64,000 bases of DNA from Adiantum capillus-veneris (Eukaryota; Streptophyta; Polypodiopsida; Polypodiales; Pteridaceae), in NCBI GenBank assembly GCA_014529385.2, contig CM043956.1, positions 64,300,620-64,364,619 of the forward strand, given 5' to 3'. A program made the translations under genes and the position numbers. The notes beneath the pieces were generated by a model, which worked only from the letters and a program-made list of their open reading frames with translations, did not search any database and was not told the origin of the DNA. Below, one piece after another: positions 31,537 to 41,939 of this stretch (position 1 is its first letter; every line of letters starts with the position of its first letter).

Positions 31537-34286
31537 GCCTTCTTCATGAGTCTCCTCTTCTGAGCTTTTGTGAAGTCTGGTGGAAACTCACCCTCCAAAA
31601 TGTAGCCAATGATGGGAGCCAATGACTCCAATCCCTGGTACCTCGGTTGCTTCACAGCAGCCGCCACCATGATGACCTGCACTTCTTTCTTTACACATGC
31701 AATGGCTTGTTGTGCAAGTGAATCAGCATCTTCATTTTGTTTCCTATGAATATGATATAATTGCACCTCCTCAAATTGATTAAATAGCCTACGGATGGTT
31801 TGAACTTTGGCCCTTAGTCTTTCATTTTTGCATGCCCAAATGCCTAAAATCTGCTTCACAATGAGAAGTGCATCCCCTTTTACCATGAGACGTTGTATAC
31901 CATGGCCAATGCATATTTTTAAACCATGAAGTAGTGTGTCATATTCTGCTTCATTGTTGCTAGTTGAACTTGGTAGATTGAACTTCTCTTTCATGACCAC
32001 CTCTCCACTTGGGTTGAGCAACACTAAACCATGAAGTAGTGTGTCATATTCTGCTTCATTGTTGATAGCTGAACTTGGTAGATTGAACTTCTCTTTCATG
32101 ACCACCTCTCCACTTGGGTTGAGCAACACTAGCCCTCCCCCTGCTTTTCCTGTGGCTCGACGAAAAGCTCCATCAAAGAACAAGGTAAAAGCATTAGGAA
32201 TACTTTTTGGTGGTGGCAATGGTAGGGTCTTTACTTCAGGCACCTTAATCTCCTTTTCATGCACCCTATAAGTGAGAATCCCTGCCAATTGTGCACGCAC
32301 ACTATCTTCTACCTTGAAAGAGTATTGAAACTCTTGCAACTCCATAATCCACTTTGAGATCCTAGTACCAAGATTCATTTGAGATGACACCCAAGGGAAC
32401 AAATTCTCTACGGTGAGGATTACAAAAGGTTTTGGGAGCAAGTAGGATCTAAACTTCCTTATCGCAAACATGAGAGAAAGCATCATGAGTTCTGCCTCTG
32501 TGTAGTCTCTCTCCAAAGCATTCATGACCCTACTAGCAAAGTAGATGGGTCGCATCCTTGTATTGTGGGGATCTTGTTGTAGCAACACAACACCAATTGT
32601 TTCCCTTCCAACACTAGAGCTAACAAAGAATGTGTACTCCCAACAAGGAGGCATGAGTGTTGGTAGCTCTGACAAAATGACTTTAATGTTACAAAAATAC
32701 TCTTCAAGCTCATCAGACCATGCAAATTCTACTTGTTGTGTCAACTTTTGCAAAGGATGAAGCAACTCCGAGGCTAAGTGAATGAAGCGTGACATATACT
32801 TCACCTTCTGAATGAAAGAGATGACCTCCTTAAGACTCTTCGGTGATGGGAGCTCAATAAGAGCCTTTGCCTTTGAAGGATCCACCTCAATGCCTTTGTA
32901 GGAAACCTTGTGACCGAGCAAGATCACTTCATCCTCACCTATGTGGCACTTGTCGGGGTTGAGTTGACCTCCCATGTCGTAGAGCTTCTTTAAACCTTCT
33001 TCTACCCTTTGTAGATGCAATGATTTTGAGCTATAAATGCAAAAATCATCAATGAACACTCTAATTGAATTTCCAAAGCATGCTTGAAACACCATGTTCA
33101 TGAAACGTTGGAATGTTGCAGGAGCATTTGTCAGACCAAATGGCATGACTCTAAAACCATAACAACCCCAAGGAGTGATAAAGGTTGTTTTCAATTGATC
33201 TTCCAATGCGATACCTATTTGAAAGTAGCCTGAGTAGCCATCACACACAGTGTACTTCTCATGACCAGCTACCTCATTTAGTATCTCATCCTGAAATGGG
33301 ATGGGAAAGTGATCTCTTTTTGTTGCCTCATTGAGTGGACGGTAATCCACACACACCCTCCACTTTCCGTTTTTCTTAGGAGTGACAACAACGGGAGAGA
33401 CCCACTCTGAATTCTCCACTGGATAAATGAAACCTACTGCTAGAAGCTTTCTTACCTCCTTGAGTAAAGCCTGCTCCTTGATGATTCCTAGCCTTCGTAG
33501 CTTCTGAGCCTTAGGTGTGGCCTCTGGCTTCAACTCAATTTTGTGTTGAACAACATCTACTCCACGCACATCGGTGTAGGCTTTAGCAAAAAGCCTAGGA
33601 AATTTCCTTAGCACACATTTGAACTCCTCTCTTTCATCCTTTGTAAGTGTTGTAGATAGCATATCTTCTAGCATTCTTTCATCTTCCACTTTTTGGTTCT
33701 CTTGGGAACCTACCTCCTCCAAACCTTGACAAGAGGTCTCTTGGTTGGTTGGCTTAAACCTTACCCCCATGACTTCGATGGAAGACTCCTCTTCAGTAAT
33801 GCTGCCGCTACTTTCTTCTTCTGAAGTGTTATCGGTCCAACCTTCTTCCGTCTCACTTTGAGATGATTCTTCATGGAGCTCCTCTTGGCGTTGCTCCTTC
33901 ATGTCAAAGACAACCTTCTTATGATTGTCGTTCCTGCAAATTAGCTTTCCACTCTCCCAATCCTGCAAAGATCGCATTTTCATTAGCCATGGTCTCCCTA
34001 GGATAAATGGGTAACCATTTCCTTTGGTAGACATGACATAGAAATCCACTGCCTTCTTAATGCCAAAGGCCTCCACAAAAACATTTTTACAAATGCCTAC
34101 GCACCTAGCCTTGCTATTGTTTGCCATCTTGACCTTAATTTCAGGTGTCTCATGGATGTGCATGCCTAGTTTTTGCATGAGTCCCTCTGTCATGATGCAA
34201 ATTTGTGCACCCCCATCCACTAGACCTTTCCTAACCAATCTCCCTTTTATGTAACAATCTAGCACAGGTGTAATGTCCTCATTCAT
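31521..34286 (-). CDS. Element B protease, reverse transcriptase and RNase H (921 codons open)
   Basis: One open frame from ATG at 34286 to a stop at 31521. Protease: LVDGGAQICIMT near residue 25, with D-G-G in place of D-S/T-G, then FILGRPWL. RT from about residue 270: WRVCVDYRPLNEATKRDHFP, FGLTNAPATFQRFMNMVF and the catalytic VFIDDFCIYS (near residue 415). RNase H: FTLFFDGAFRRATGKAGGGL, NNEAEYDTLLHGL and NEDADSLAQQA. A 35-residue block in RNase H is duplicated in tandem (32130-31921), repeating the catalytic Glu segment, so RNase H is probably impaired. The RT part looks intact. Gag lies directly upstream, separated by about 80 bases and probably a lost in-frame link. Confidence 0.85.
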   Translation of the reverse strand: MNEDITPVLDCYIKGRLVRKGLVDGGAQICIMTEGLMQKLGMHIHETPEIKVKMANNSKARCVGICKNVFVEAFGIKKAVDFYVMSTKGNGYPFILGRPWLMKMRSLQDWESGKLICRNDNHKKVVFDMKEQRQEELHEESSQSETEEGWTDNTSEEESSGSITEEESSIEVMGVRFKPTNQETSCQGLEEVGSQENQKVEDERMLEDMLSTTLTKDEREEFKCVLRKFPRLFAKAYTDVRGVDVVQHKIELKPEATPKAQKLRRLGIIKEQALLKEVRKLLAVGFIYPVENSEWVSPVVVTPKKNGKWRVCVDYRPLNEATKRDHFPIPFQDEILNEVAGHEKYTVCDGYSGYFQIGIALEDQLKTTFITPWGCYGFRVMPFGLTNAPATFQRFMNMVFQACFGNSIRVFIDDFCIYSSKSLHLQRVEEGLKKLYDMGGQLNPDKCHIGEDEVILLGHKVSYKGIEVDPSKAKALIELPSPKSLKEVISFIQKVKYMSRFIHLASELLHPLQKLTQQVEFAWSDELEEYFCNIKVILSELPTLMPPCWEYTFFVSSSVGRETIGVVLLQQDPHNTRMRPIYFASRVMNALERDYTEAELMMLSLMFAIRKFRSYLLPKPFVILTVENLFPWVSSQMNLGTRISKWIMELQEFQYSFKVEDSVRAQLAGILTYRVHEKEIKVPEVKTLPLPPPKSIPNAFTLFFDGAFRRATGKAGGGLVLLNPSGEVVMKEKFNLPSSAINNEAEYDTLLHGLVLLNPSGEVVMKEKFNLPSSTSNNEAEYDTLLHGLKICIGHGIQRLMVKGDALLIVKQILGIWACKNERLRAKVQTIRRLFNQFEEVQLYHIHRKQNEDADSLAQQAIACVKKEVQVIMVAAAVKQPRYQGLESLAPIIGYILEGEFPPDFTKAQKRRLMKKACISS
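31921..32130 (-). repeat. In-frame 105-bp tandem duplication in element B RNase H
   Basis: Two units, 31921-32025 and 32026-32130, differ at a few positions (GTTGCTAGTTG against GTTGATAGCTG). 105 bases is 35 codons, so the frame is kept. Each unit codes VLLNPSGEVVMKEKFNLPSS followed by NNEAEYDTLLHGL. Confidence 0.9.
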
Positions 34287-34365
34287 TTCAGCTTGTGCAA
34301 TTTTTACAACAGGAACACTCTCTTTTACCTTTATCCTAGTGCTAACTGCCCTTGTTAAATCCCTC

Positions 34366-35592
34366 CTAACTTGTGGACATAATGCAAGAAATTTGAGGCC
34401 ATGAGATATTAGGACCCTTACCTCTCATGTCTTCTGACAGGTTGTATGGAGCCATTCCATGTCCAAGAGGAAAGTCTTGGAGGTTGATACGACGTCGAGT
34501 CCTCTTAGCTTCTTTGGTCTCCTTTGCCTTCTTTTCTCGTCCATGGTCACTTTGTGATGTAACTCCTTCTTTCTCCTTACCTTTCTCTCGGCCACGCTTA
34601 ATGCCATTTGCTTCCATGTCAACCTCTCTTGAATTTGTCACCTCTACCACATGCACGTTTGGGTCTGGCAAAGGTGGAACTCCTTCCACTCCTTGTGGAG
34701 GTGGTCTTGCTCCATTTGGCCTTTGTATAAGCCGTGGTTGCTGACTAGTTCTTTCACCTGCATTCATCACTGGGTAATTCAAGTTAGGTCTCCCTGGCTC
34801 CCCACGGGGCCAAGGACAATTATACATCCCATGTCCAGACTCACCGTAATTCCAACATTGCAAGACTCTCCTAGGTTGTGGGTCTCGCTCTTCAGACTTC
34901 TTTGCTTGTCCCTTTGGACCTACGGCTTGTGCAAGGTGAATTGACAAGCTGCTTAAAGATTCATTTAGCTTCTCAATCACTTCCGCCGTTACCTCAAGAA
35001 GCTCCTTAGATGTTGATGCTTGTGACTTACCTTTGGGTCTAAGACATTCTATTGGAACCTCCCCCCTTAAGCACTTGAGTTTCCTATATTTCTCAGCAAC
35101 CCTAGTTTCAGGTGCATCAAAGGTAGCAGGTGCACCCGCCTCAACTTTTACCTTAAGGTCAGGAAAGAGTCTGGCTATGAACCTCTCCTTCTTTAGAAAT
35201 TCTGTACCATCACCAGGGTCAGCAACATTTCGTATCTATAGAGCCCAAAGACGTAGGAACTCTTGCTTGTACAAGTAGTAGTCATCTAAGTCTTTTTGCT
35301 TATGAGAAACAATGTCTTGCCATAATTTCTGAGTGTTTTGGGGATCAAAGAAGTATTTCTTGAAACGATTCAAAACTTCCGTGTAATTCCCTTTAACTTC
35401 CTCAGGCAAAGAGTCAAACCAAGTGCTAGCATCTTTCCTAAGGACCACCTCAAACGTTTCTACACGTTCTTGATCAGTTACTATCCTCTTGATACGGCAA
35501 GACATCTTGAAATTCGCTAGAAATAATTCTGCATCCTCTCCAGGCTCTCCAAAGGAAAGAGGATATCCAGACATTTGGCGTTGGCTCTCCAT
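34366..35592 (-). pseudogene. Element B gag, one internal stop
   Basis: It starts at ATG 35592 (MESQRQMSGYPLSFGEPGED). Capsid-like landmarks are AELFLANFKMSC, ASTWFDSLPEEV and FKKYFFDPQNTQKLW (about 35540-35330). A TAG near 35237 breaks the frame after FLRLWAL; the same frame then continues (IRNVADPGDGTEFLKKERF) through IEKLNESLSSLSIHLAQAV to a CCHC-like knuckle CWNYGESGHGMYNCP (about 34860-34815). After that comes a Lys/Glu-rich tail ending near 34366. Without the stop the protein would be about 410 residues, usual for gypsy gag. Confidence 0.85.
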
Positions 35593-36187
35593 TGAATTGA
35601 TTTCAAAGTGACGCGTTTTAGTTTTTTCTTTCTTTAAAAGATTTACACAATAATATTTTCTAAATTGCAATCTATTCTACAACAAAATAAAAATATTCAC
35701 ATCAAATGACCTATGATAATCAATAAGAGGTAGAATGACAGGGTTTGGTGACACGAGAATTTCTCCTACTCTTTGGGCACCAAACATGAATACCATACGT
35801 TGTTGAAAATGGATTTTTCTACTAATTGCAATGTTTACTCTAATGTGTGGAGTGAAATGAAAGGGAAAAACCTGTATTCTTGGGCCATTATCCATGGTCT
35901 ATGCATGACCTAATTCTTAAAACAAAACAAAAATATAGACATCCAAACTAAGGTCGTACCTAATGAGAGGCAAAATAAAAGGATTTACTGATGCGTTTAT
36001 CTCTACCAACCTAAGAGGACCTAAAATTCTACGAATTACTCGCTGAAATTGCAACTTAGTACTAACAATTATGTGTACCTTTTGCCTTGCAATGGGAATG
36101 AAGAGATCATACAAATTCTCGCGATTCATGCAAGCTACTTGATTATGCTAAAGGTTGAGCCTTCACAAAACATACACAAGCCTTCCT
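35593..36187 (-). other. Element B untranslated leader
   Basis: About 600 bases between primer site and gag start. No protein is supported. Two loosely similar blocks (35690-35900 and 35920-36130, each with ATGACCTA/GTCGTACCTA ... AGAGG ... TTTACT) suggest an old internal duplication. Confidence 0.5.
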
Positions 36188-36201
36188 CAGTGGGGGCACC
36201 A
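36188..36201 (-). promoter_or_regulatory. Element B primer binding site
   Basis: On the minus strand TGGTGCCCCCACTG begins three bases after the LTR end (CTTCA, then AAT). It has the TGG start expected opposite the CCA end of a tRNA, but it is not the initiator tRNA-Met site used by family A. I cannot name the tRNA. Confidence 0.6.
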
Positions 36202-36204
36202 ATT

Positions 36205-36463
36205 TGAAGCGGTCCGGGGCGGGCAACAAGAAGAGCAACCTCTAGACACTCTTCAAGGCTCCCGTGCTGCTCAATGGGGCTGGGGCACAACACAACACAA
36301 ACCAAAACAACAAACCCCCAGCCAAATCCCAACTACACAAGGGGCACCACCTAGTTTAAGAGCGAACTAGGACGCAAAAGAGGAGAATCGTTAGAGCAAT
36401 CCACAAACAAGCAACGAATTTACACTAACCCTAACACCAATGGAACACTCTCACACACTAAAA

Positions 36464-36513
<50 letters not shown>

Positions 36514-38756
36514 GGTGCTCGGGCTGCTTTGAAGTGTATCGTTAATGATCAAGCAAACATAAATATATATATGTAAGAAAGAGAGAGAAGGGGGAAGGGG
36601 GTGCTTGTTGCACTAATGCCTTCTTACAAATCTGTCATGACCAATCAAAGTGAGATTAGTATTTGTTCAATATAGCCTGAGTAAATTACACCACAACACA
36701 TCACAAGAAAAAAGCCACCCCAATCACTATCTTAAGGCCAGGGGAGTCCTCTCCACCCTGTCGCCCTCTTACAGCATGTGGGATTTATGGCTAAATTGAT
36801 AACAATACCCGGAGACAAGCTATCAAGAACTTAAATAAAACACCAAGACACTTACACATCATTATTTTCCATGACTTCACGTTGGAAGGGAGACAAGGTA
36901 TCCATGCTTAGTCCAAATTCACCCTCCTTGATTCAGCAAATGTTGGGCTTACACTAGTAAGAGAAATGATAGATTTCCTACTCTCAATTGAATGATCACT
37001 CTCTCTTACAATGGCATAGAGTTCCCTTGCTAATCACCCCTAATACAACACATAAATATGCCTAATGCCAATGAGATTCCACTCAAGAGCTCCTTCTCAA
37101 GAGGTTGAGCTTGGCTTCTCAAGCTATAGCATAGTGCTCTTTCTTCTCCCCCCTTTCTGTGCTAGCTACACCCTCCTTTTATAGCAATTTTGAAGGCTAG
37201 GGTTACTCCTCTAACCATGGTTGGGTTAGATTTTCAGCAATTTATCTAATTTCTTTTTCTTGGAATTATCAAGAAGTTGGTGGGGAAAGAGAGAGGAGAG
37301 AAATGGAGGTGATAGGACTTTTCATAGTGGGTTAGTGTTAGTAGAGTTAGTATTAATTTACAAATGGAATTGGATATTTACAATGGGAGTATCCATGTAG
37401 GATACAAATAAGGAAGAAAAACTCTTAAGAGGTAAGAAAAGGTGGATTTCTTACAAGGTTGATGCTCCAAGTGTCTTGAGTAGGGCCAATTTTGACGCTT
37501 GTTGACGGTCCACTAGCTTTGACGGTACATTTTTTCTCCACTCTTGATCTTCCTTGAGAGACAAGGTAATTGAAGCTGAGTAATCAACCACCATGATGCT
37601 GTCTTTTAAGAGAAGAGGCTGAATTTTGTGGTTTTTTTTATAGATATGGGTAATTTGGAGGAGGAAAAATGAGACTAGGTGGTCAATTTTGGAATGGAAT
37701 TGTGTGTGGGAGGTATGAGTTCACCATGGTTTCTCTTATTCGTCAAGGTTGAGGAGAAGGTGAGTAGGGTGCAGAGAGGAGTGGTGAGAGAGGTGGGGAT
37801 GATGAGTGGAGAAGTGTGTGTGAAAGAGGAAAATGATAAAGTGGAAGAGAGAGTGTGGCTGCATAGCATGGGAAAACTGGGGTCCACTAATAAAATCATA
37901 GCTCACAGCTCGTAGCTCAAAAAAATATGAAAAAATTTGAGGCAAAAGTTCAGCCCACGAGCTACAACTTTTGTTTGTATCACCTTTTCAAATTCAGAGA
38001 GCAAGTGAACTTTAAAAATTCAGCAAAACCGACCATTTTTTTCCACTGCACAAGGTCCTTGTGGGGTCCTTCTTTGGATGATTCTTTTGAATACCTCCAA
38101 GAGTGAGCCTTCCATAGTGCATGTATGCATGCCACCTACCCTTGACCTTATTTGGTAGGTCTATAATTGAAGATATTGTTGAGATCATGATATAAGTGAA
38201 TAGTACAACTAAGAAAATCAAATATTGAGGGGTCTAAAAAATATGTACATGTCAAATATAAATAATATAAGTGGAAAAAATATAAAGGGGTCAAAAAAAA
38301 TCTCTCTCATTATGAGGCTACCATAAAAAGATAAATATTTTTGGTGTTCTAATTTTTTAGAAAAAAAACAAAATAGATGTAGGAAGGGAAAAATCACAAT
38401 AGTGAAAAAATATACACATAAATAAAACTAGTTTTTTTGGATTTTTGTTGGGGTGGAGTTACACCAAATATAAGAGAAGCTTACATGAAAATATTTCTAT
38501 ATGGAATAAAGAGTATGAAAAATGGTAAGAAAAATTGTGGTAATGGTGAGGCAATGTACAGAGCATAAATAACACACACCTAGGTAGAAATATTTAAATA
38601 AATACCAAAATAATTATGAAAAAATCTTTTATTTAGGCCCTATATACAAAAAAATATTTACATACGCATGGGCCATAATATACTTATATTTTTATATTTT
38701 TTATTTTTTTAGCTCAACTAGCCCAATGACTAGCTAATTGAGGGTTTTTTATTTCA
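36205..38756 (-). repeat. Element B 5' LTR
   Basis: 2552 bases, the partner of 27478-30047. As the 5' LTR on the minus strand it would drive transcription. A candidate core region with CTCCTTTTATAGC (37170-37183 on the plus strand, TATAAAAGG on the element's strand) resembles a TATA box. Confidence 0.9.
36467..36511. repeat. (GA)n in element B 5' LTR
   Basis: About 45 bases of GA, shorter than the homologous tract at 27740-27803. Confidence 0.9.
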
Positions 38757-39034
38757 GTAAGGACAATATAAAGTGCATCAACAAGTGTGAAAGAACTACC
38801 ATTCGCAGCAGTAAGCACAATATTTTCAACTCCCTGAACCGGATAAGCGGCATTGTTGGCACAAGTGACTGAATTCCCATGAGGGACAGACTCGGGAGAG
38901 GTGAATAATTCACGATGTGAGGTAATGTGCTTTGTAGCACCACTGTCGAAATACCACACATGTGAATTTGCAGCAATTGACATGCATGCATCATGGACAT
39001 CAGGATTGTAAGTGCACTCTACACTAAAAGCCAT
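38757..39034 (-). pseudogene. Element C protease, cut by element B
   Basis: Minus-strand frame with VWYFDSGATKHITSHRELFT (about 38965-38905), the copia protease active site D-S-G-A in its usual context after the gag knuckle. It continues NGSSFTLVDALYIV and is cut at the LTR of element B at 38756. The next codons of an intact copia would lead into integrase, which is absent from the window's other half (27477 leftwards starts late in RT). Confidence 0.85.
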
Positions 39035-40049
39035 TCTACATCAACATCAGCATCACAGTCTCCTTTCATAGAAGACTCAACAATGGCTGCATTTGTAGTG
39101 GAAGCATCATTTGCAGTGGAACCACCCTCTTTCTTCTTAGCCTCTTTGGCCTTCAACTTAGGACACTGCTTGATCAAGTGATCATTATCTTTACAATAAT
39201 GGCAACGCATCTTCTTTTTTCCCTTATCACCAGAATTGCCAGACAAAGTGCTGCCAGCAGAAGCATTGGGAACATAAGTTTGACCACTCACAGCAAAACC
39301 ATAAGAAGTGGCTGCATTGCTGTTACCACCCTTTCTTTGAGAAGCAATAAAAGCCTATTCAATTGCACGCAGCCTAGTCCTGTTCTTTCTGGAAAGTGAC
39401 TCTTGCAACAGCAATGTGCACAATGCATCAAACTTGACAACTTCAGGATTTCCTTGGCTCATAAGTCTCGAAGTACTAGCAAAAGTTTGGTAAGAATCTA
39501 GCAAGGTATCAAGAACAGTCTACACAAGGGAACTGTCTAAAATGACTTCACCTGCAGAAATAAGTTTCTCATGGATATCCTTGACACCAACAAGGAAAGT
39601 GTCCATATCATCTTCCTCATGCATAATCTTTGATTCCAGCTCTTTACGCAGCCAAGCAATTTTTGCCTCATTGCAGCTTGCATAAAGACCAGCCAAAATA
39701 TCCCAAGTATGTTTTACAGATTTTGCTAAACAAATGTGAGGAGTAATGGTGCGCTTTACAAAAAACACAATCAACACATGACCTGTGCATCCTTTACATC
39801 CCAACGAGCTTCTTCTACCGTAGGCAAAACAACTCTAACAGCAGCAATGCTTGCAGCAAGACCTGCAACATCCTCAATATCGCCTACATCCTCAGAACCA
39901 AGACGTACATCAATGCCCTGCACAATATTCTAGATTTCCTTTGACACAAGAACATGTTGCATCATGTAAGCCCACATAGGGTAATTGTCCCCATCCAACG
40001 TGTCCTCAACAACAAACATCTTGAACACATCTGTGTTGTTGTCAGCCAT
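39035..40049 (-). pseudogene. Element C gag, broken
   Basis: ATG at 40049: MADNNTDVFKMFVVEDTLDG then DNYPMWAYMMQHVLVSKEI, a typical copia gag start (L-x-G-x-N-Y-x-x-W). Stop TAG replaces a conserved Trp at about 39935. UBN2-type core: KHTWDILAGLYASCNEAKIA and LRKELESKIMHEEDDMDTFL (about 39700-39600), with a stop near 39520. A CCHC knuckle CHYCKDNDHLIKQCP lies at about 39200-39155. Gag coats the RNA in the virus-like particle. At least four stops or frame changes make this copy dead. Confidence 0.85.
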
Positions 40050-40398
40050 GGAAAGTGTCTGCACATGATGTGAAAATTGCCCGAAATGAGGAGGAATTGA
40101 GTGAGACTAGCACGTGTTATATAGCACAACCCCCAATAGAGTGTATAGGACATGTTATGCAAAAAATAGCACTGACAAAAATTTTGCACTAAATGAAAAA
40201 ATTGCATGTGCAGGCCTGTCTGTAGTCGAAATGGAGGTCGAAATGAGCTCGAATAAGAAATTTGAGCAGACTAAGCTCTACAAACTCTCCCAAAATTTTT
40301 GTTGACCTGCGAACGCTTGCCAAAGCTCACAGAAATTGGAGAGAGCAAGCAGGCATGTGTTGGAGCTACTGGCAACTAAGCCCGGGAGGACGCAACCT

Positions 40399-40410
40399 GC
40401 TCTTATACCA
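40399..40410 (-). promoter_or_regulatory. Element C primer binding site
   Basis: TGGTATAAGAGC on the minus strand, two bases after the LTR end CCAACA. One base differs from the initiator tRNA-Met site TGGTATCAGAGC. Confidence 0.8.
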
Positions 40411-40412
40411 AT

Positions 40413-40637
40413 TGTTGGAATTAAGGTTGCAGGAAAACACACAGAGCTTGGAGAAGATGAAGGAAGCTCAAGGCACACAACTGAGAGTGTATTAGTTAGT
40501 GTGCAATGGAAAGATAGATAGCCCTAGAGTGATGGGCGTATATACAATGCACGGGGAAAAAACCTCCTAAAGAGGGAAAAATGCCCCGGAGGTCCTAGTG
40601 TGTTCACACACATCACTACCACATGTATATGGTAACA
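40413..40637 (-). repeat. Element C 5' LTR
   Basis: TGTTGGAATTAAGG ... TATGGTAACA, 225 bases, followed by the second AAGAT (40638-40642). Confidence 0.9.
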
Positions 40638-40642
40638 AAGAT
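40638..40642. other. Target duplication AAGAT, right copy
   Basis: Matches 26393-26397. The pair shows that the copia element inserted into element D's interior, since D sequence continues on both sides. Confidence 0.85.
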
Positions 40643-40823
40643 AGAGCGATGAAAACGGGAGCATGCTCAATGCGCGATGGAGTAAGGGGTGGAGTGATTA
40701 GTAAGTCGTGAGTTGGTACACGAAGATTCTTTAGTAAAATCTCGTGTATACTTTGGAAGCGCCAACTTGCTATGTCTGCTCTTTGGTAGGACTGATATGC
40801 TTTTAGAAGAGCACATTCTTGAC

Positions 40824-40835
40824 GCTCTAATACCA
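40824..40835 (-). promoter_or_regulatory. Element D primer binding site
   Basis: TGGTATTAGAGC on the minus strand, three bases after the LTR edge at 40839. One base differs from the initiator tRNA-Met site. Confidence 0.75.
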
Positions 40836-40838
40836 CTA

Positions 40839-41364
40839 TGAAATCGGACGAAAAGACAAACACAACAATATTCTAAACACTTAGCAACACTTTAGCACTT
40901 CAAAGCACTTGAATAGAAGAGAGAATATGACACAATGCGGCAAAGTTTCGAGGCAAGACATATTGGCCCCAAAGACTGGCGCCCCTTTTGGTATTTCTTT
41001 ATTATTGACTTGTGAAGGTACAATTCCCATTGGGTCCAAATCTTCCAGCTTTGCAGCCAAATGCTTGAAAGAATGGCCCTAGGAGCACTCATAAAGAGTA
41101 CAAGGGTTGCTAAAAGCAGAGCCCCAAAATCATAAGTTCTGAAACATCTTATCCCAAAAGCATTAAACTTTCAAAAGTATCTATACTCAAAAGCTAATGC
41201 TAGGAATTGCCAAAAGCTAGCAGTGCGATTTGGAAAAAATTTGAACTACTATGCGACGATATCAAATCAACATAAAACACAAAATTTGTATAGTTCTGCC
41301 ACATCAGCAGTCAGCACAAAATCCAAAAATCCATACAGGTCTGCCACACCATCAGCTTGTCACA
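40839..41364 (-). repeat. Element D 5' LTR
   Basis: About 526 bases, TGAAATCGGACG ... CTTGTCACA on the plus strand, aligned with 24985-25480. Its interior carries runs of CAAAAGC-type words shared by both copies. Confidence 0.7.
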
Positions 41365-41570
41365 ATTATCTACCCATTGTGTTTCCTCCTCTTCTAGGGG
41401 TGCTATGAGCATAAAATCTGCCAAAAGAATTGACTACTATAGTCATGAAAATATAGGTTCAGATACATTTTTGTTGAATGCATGCACACTAGGCGTTATG
41501 GACCCTAGTGTTTAGCAAAGACATATTTGGAGCGGCATGCAAATTCATGAGATTGATAGCTTATGAAGAT

Positions 41571-41864
41571 TTTTGTACCATAGGTGCAATAACAATATGA
41601 GATTTATAATGGGCTTCACAACCACCATACAAGGTGATGGCTTGGTATGAGAGCTTGTAGATAGATTGCATACCTTGTATGTTTAGTCCAATCAACTCCA
41701 CTCTTTAAATAGGCTGGTTTTTGCACCATAGGTGTAGCAATATAAGATTTATTGTGGGCCTGACAACCACCATACAAGGTGATGGATCGATATGGGAGCT
41801 TGTAGATATATTTCCTAAACCTTGTATGTTTAGTCCAATCAAGTCCACTCTTTAACCATGTTGG
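41571..41864. repeat. 148-bp tandem duplication
   Basis: Unit 1 starts TTTTGTACCATAGGTG at 41571, unit 2 TTTTGCACCATAGGTG at 41719. Both contain ACAACCACCATACAAGGTGA and end near CCACTCTTTAA. The copies are moderately diverged, with a few small indels. Confidence 0.85.
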
Positions 41865-41939
41865 TTGTTCAGAATGATTATATAGATTACTCAACAAAAT
41901 TGGGAGTACTTGGGACCCATGTTTCCTAGTCATTTGTAG

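Larger units (their letters stand above)
27478..38756 (-). mobile_element. Element B: near-complete Ty3/gypsy element with 2.57-kb LTRs
   Basis: Two direct repeats, 27478-30047 and 36205-38756, bracket a minus-strand coding region with gag, protease, RT, RNase H and integrase in Ty3/gypsy order. The LTRs have TG...CA ends (TGAAGCGG ... TTTCA) and differ by roughly one per cent by eye, so the insertion is young. Only three coding lesions are evident: a TAG in gag, a frameshift before integrase and a TAG near the integrase end. No target duplication is found: CATAG on the left, GTAAG on the right. That agrees with the deletion of copia sequence at the same place. Confidence 0.92.
26398..40637 (-). 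mobile_element. Element C: Ty1/copia element, interrupted by gypsy element B
   Basis: LTRs of 227 and 225 bases (26398-26624 and 40413-40637) are flanked by a perfect 5-bp duplication AAGAT (26393-26397 and 40638-40642). Reading the minus strand from the right: primer site, gag, protease, then element B (38756 to 27478), then the end of RT, RNase H, purine tract and LTR. The integrase and most of RT that should lie between protease and the RT end are absent, so element B sits at a deletion. By eye the two LTRs differ at about ten positions. Confidence 0.9.
24985..41364 (-). mobile_element. Element D: outer non-autonomous LTR element of a three-level nest
   Basis: LTRs at 24985-25480 and 40839-41364 align along their length but are clearly diverged. 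On the minus strand the right LTR is followed by a primer site (40835-40824), and the left LTR is preceded by a purine tract (25497-25481). The interior that remains after removing the copia element (26393-40642) is only about 1.1 kb and shows no gag or pol. This resembles a LARD/TRIM-type non-autonomous element. Target duplications are not evident. Confidence 0.7.

Noticed and set aside
27478-38756. Segmental duplication of 2.57 kb
   Set aside because: The two copies are direct repeats bracketing a complete gypsy coding region with TG...CA ends, so they are LTRs.
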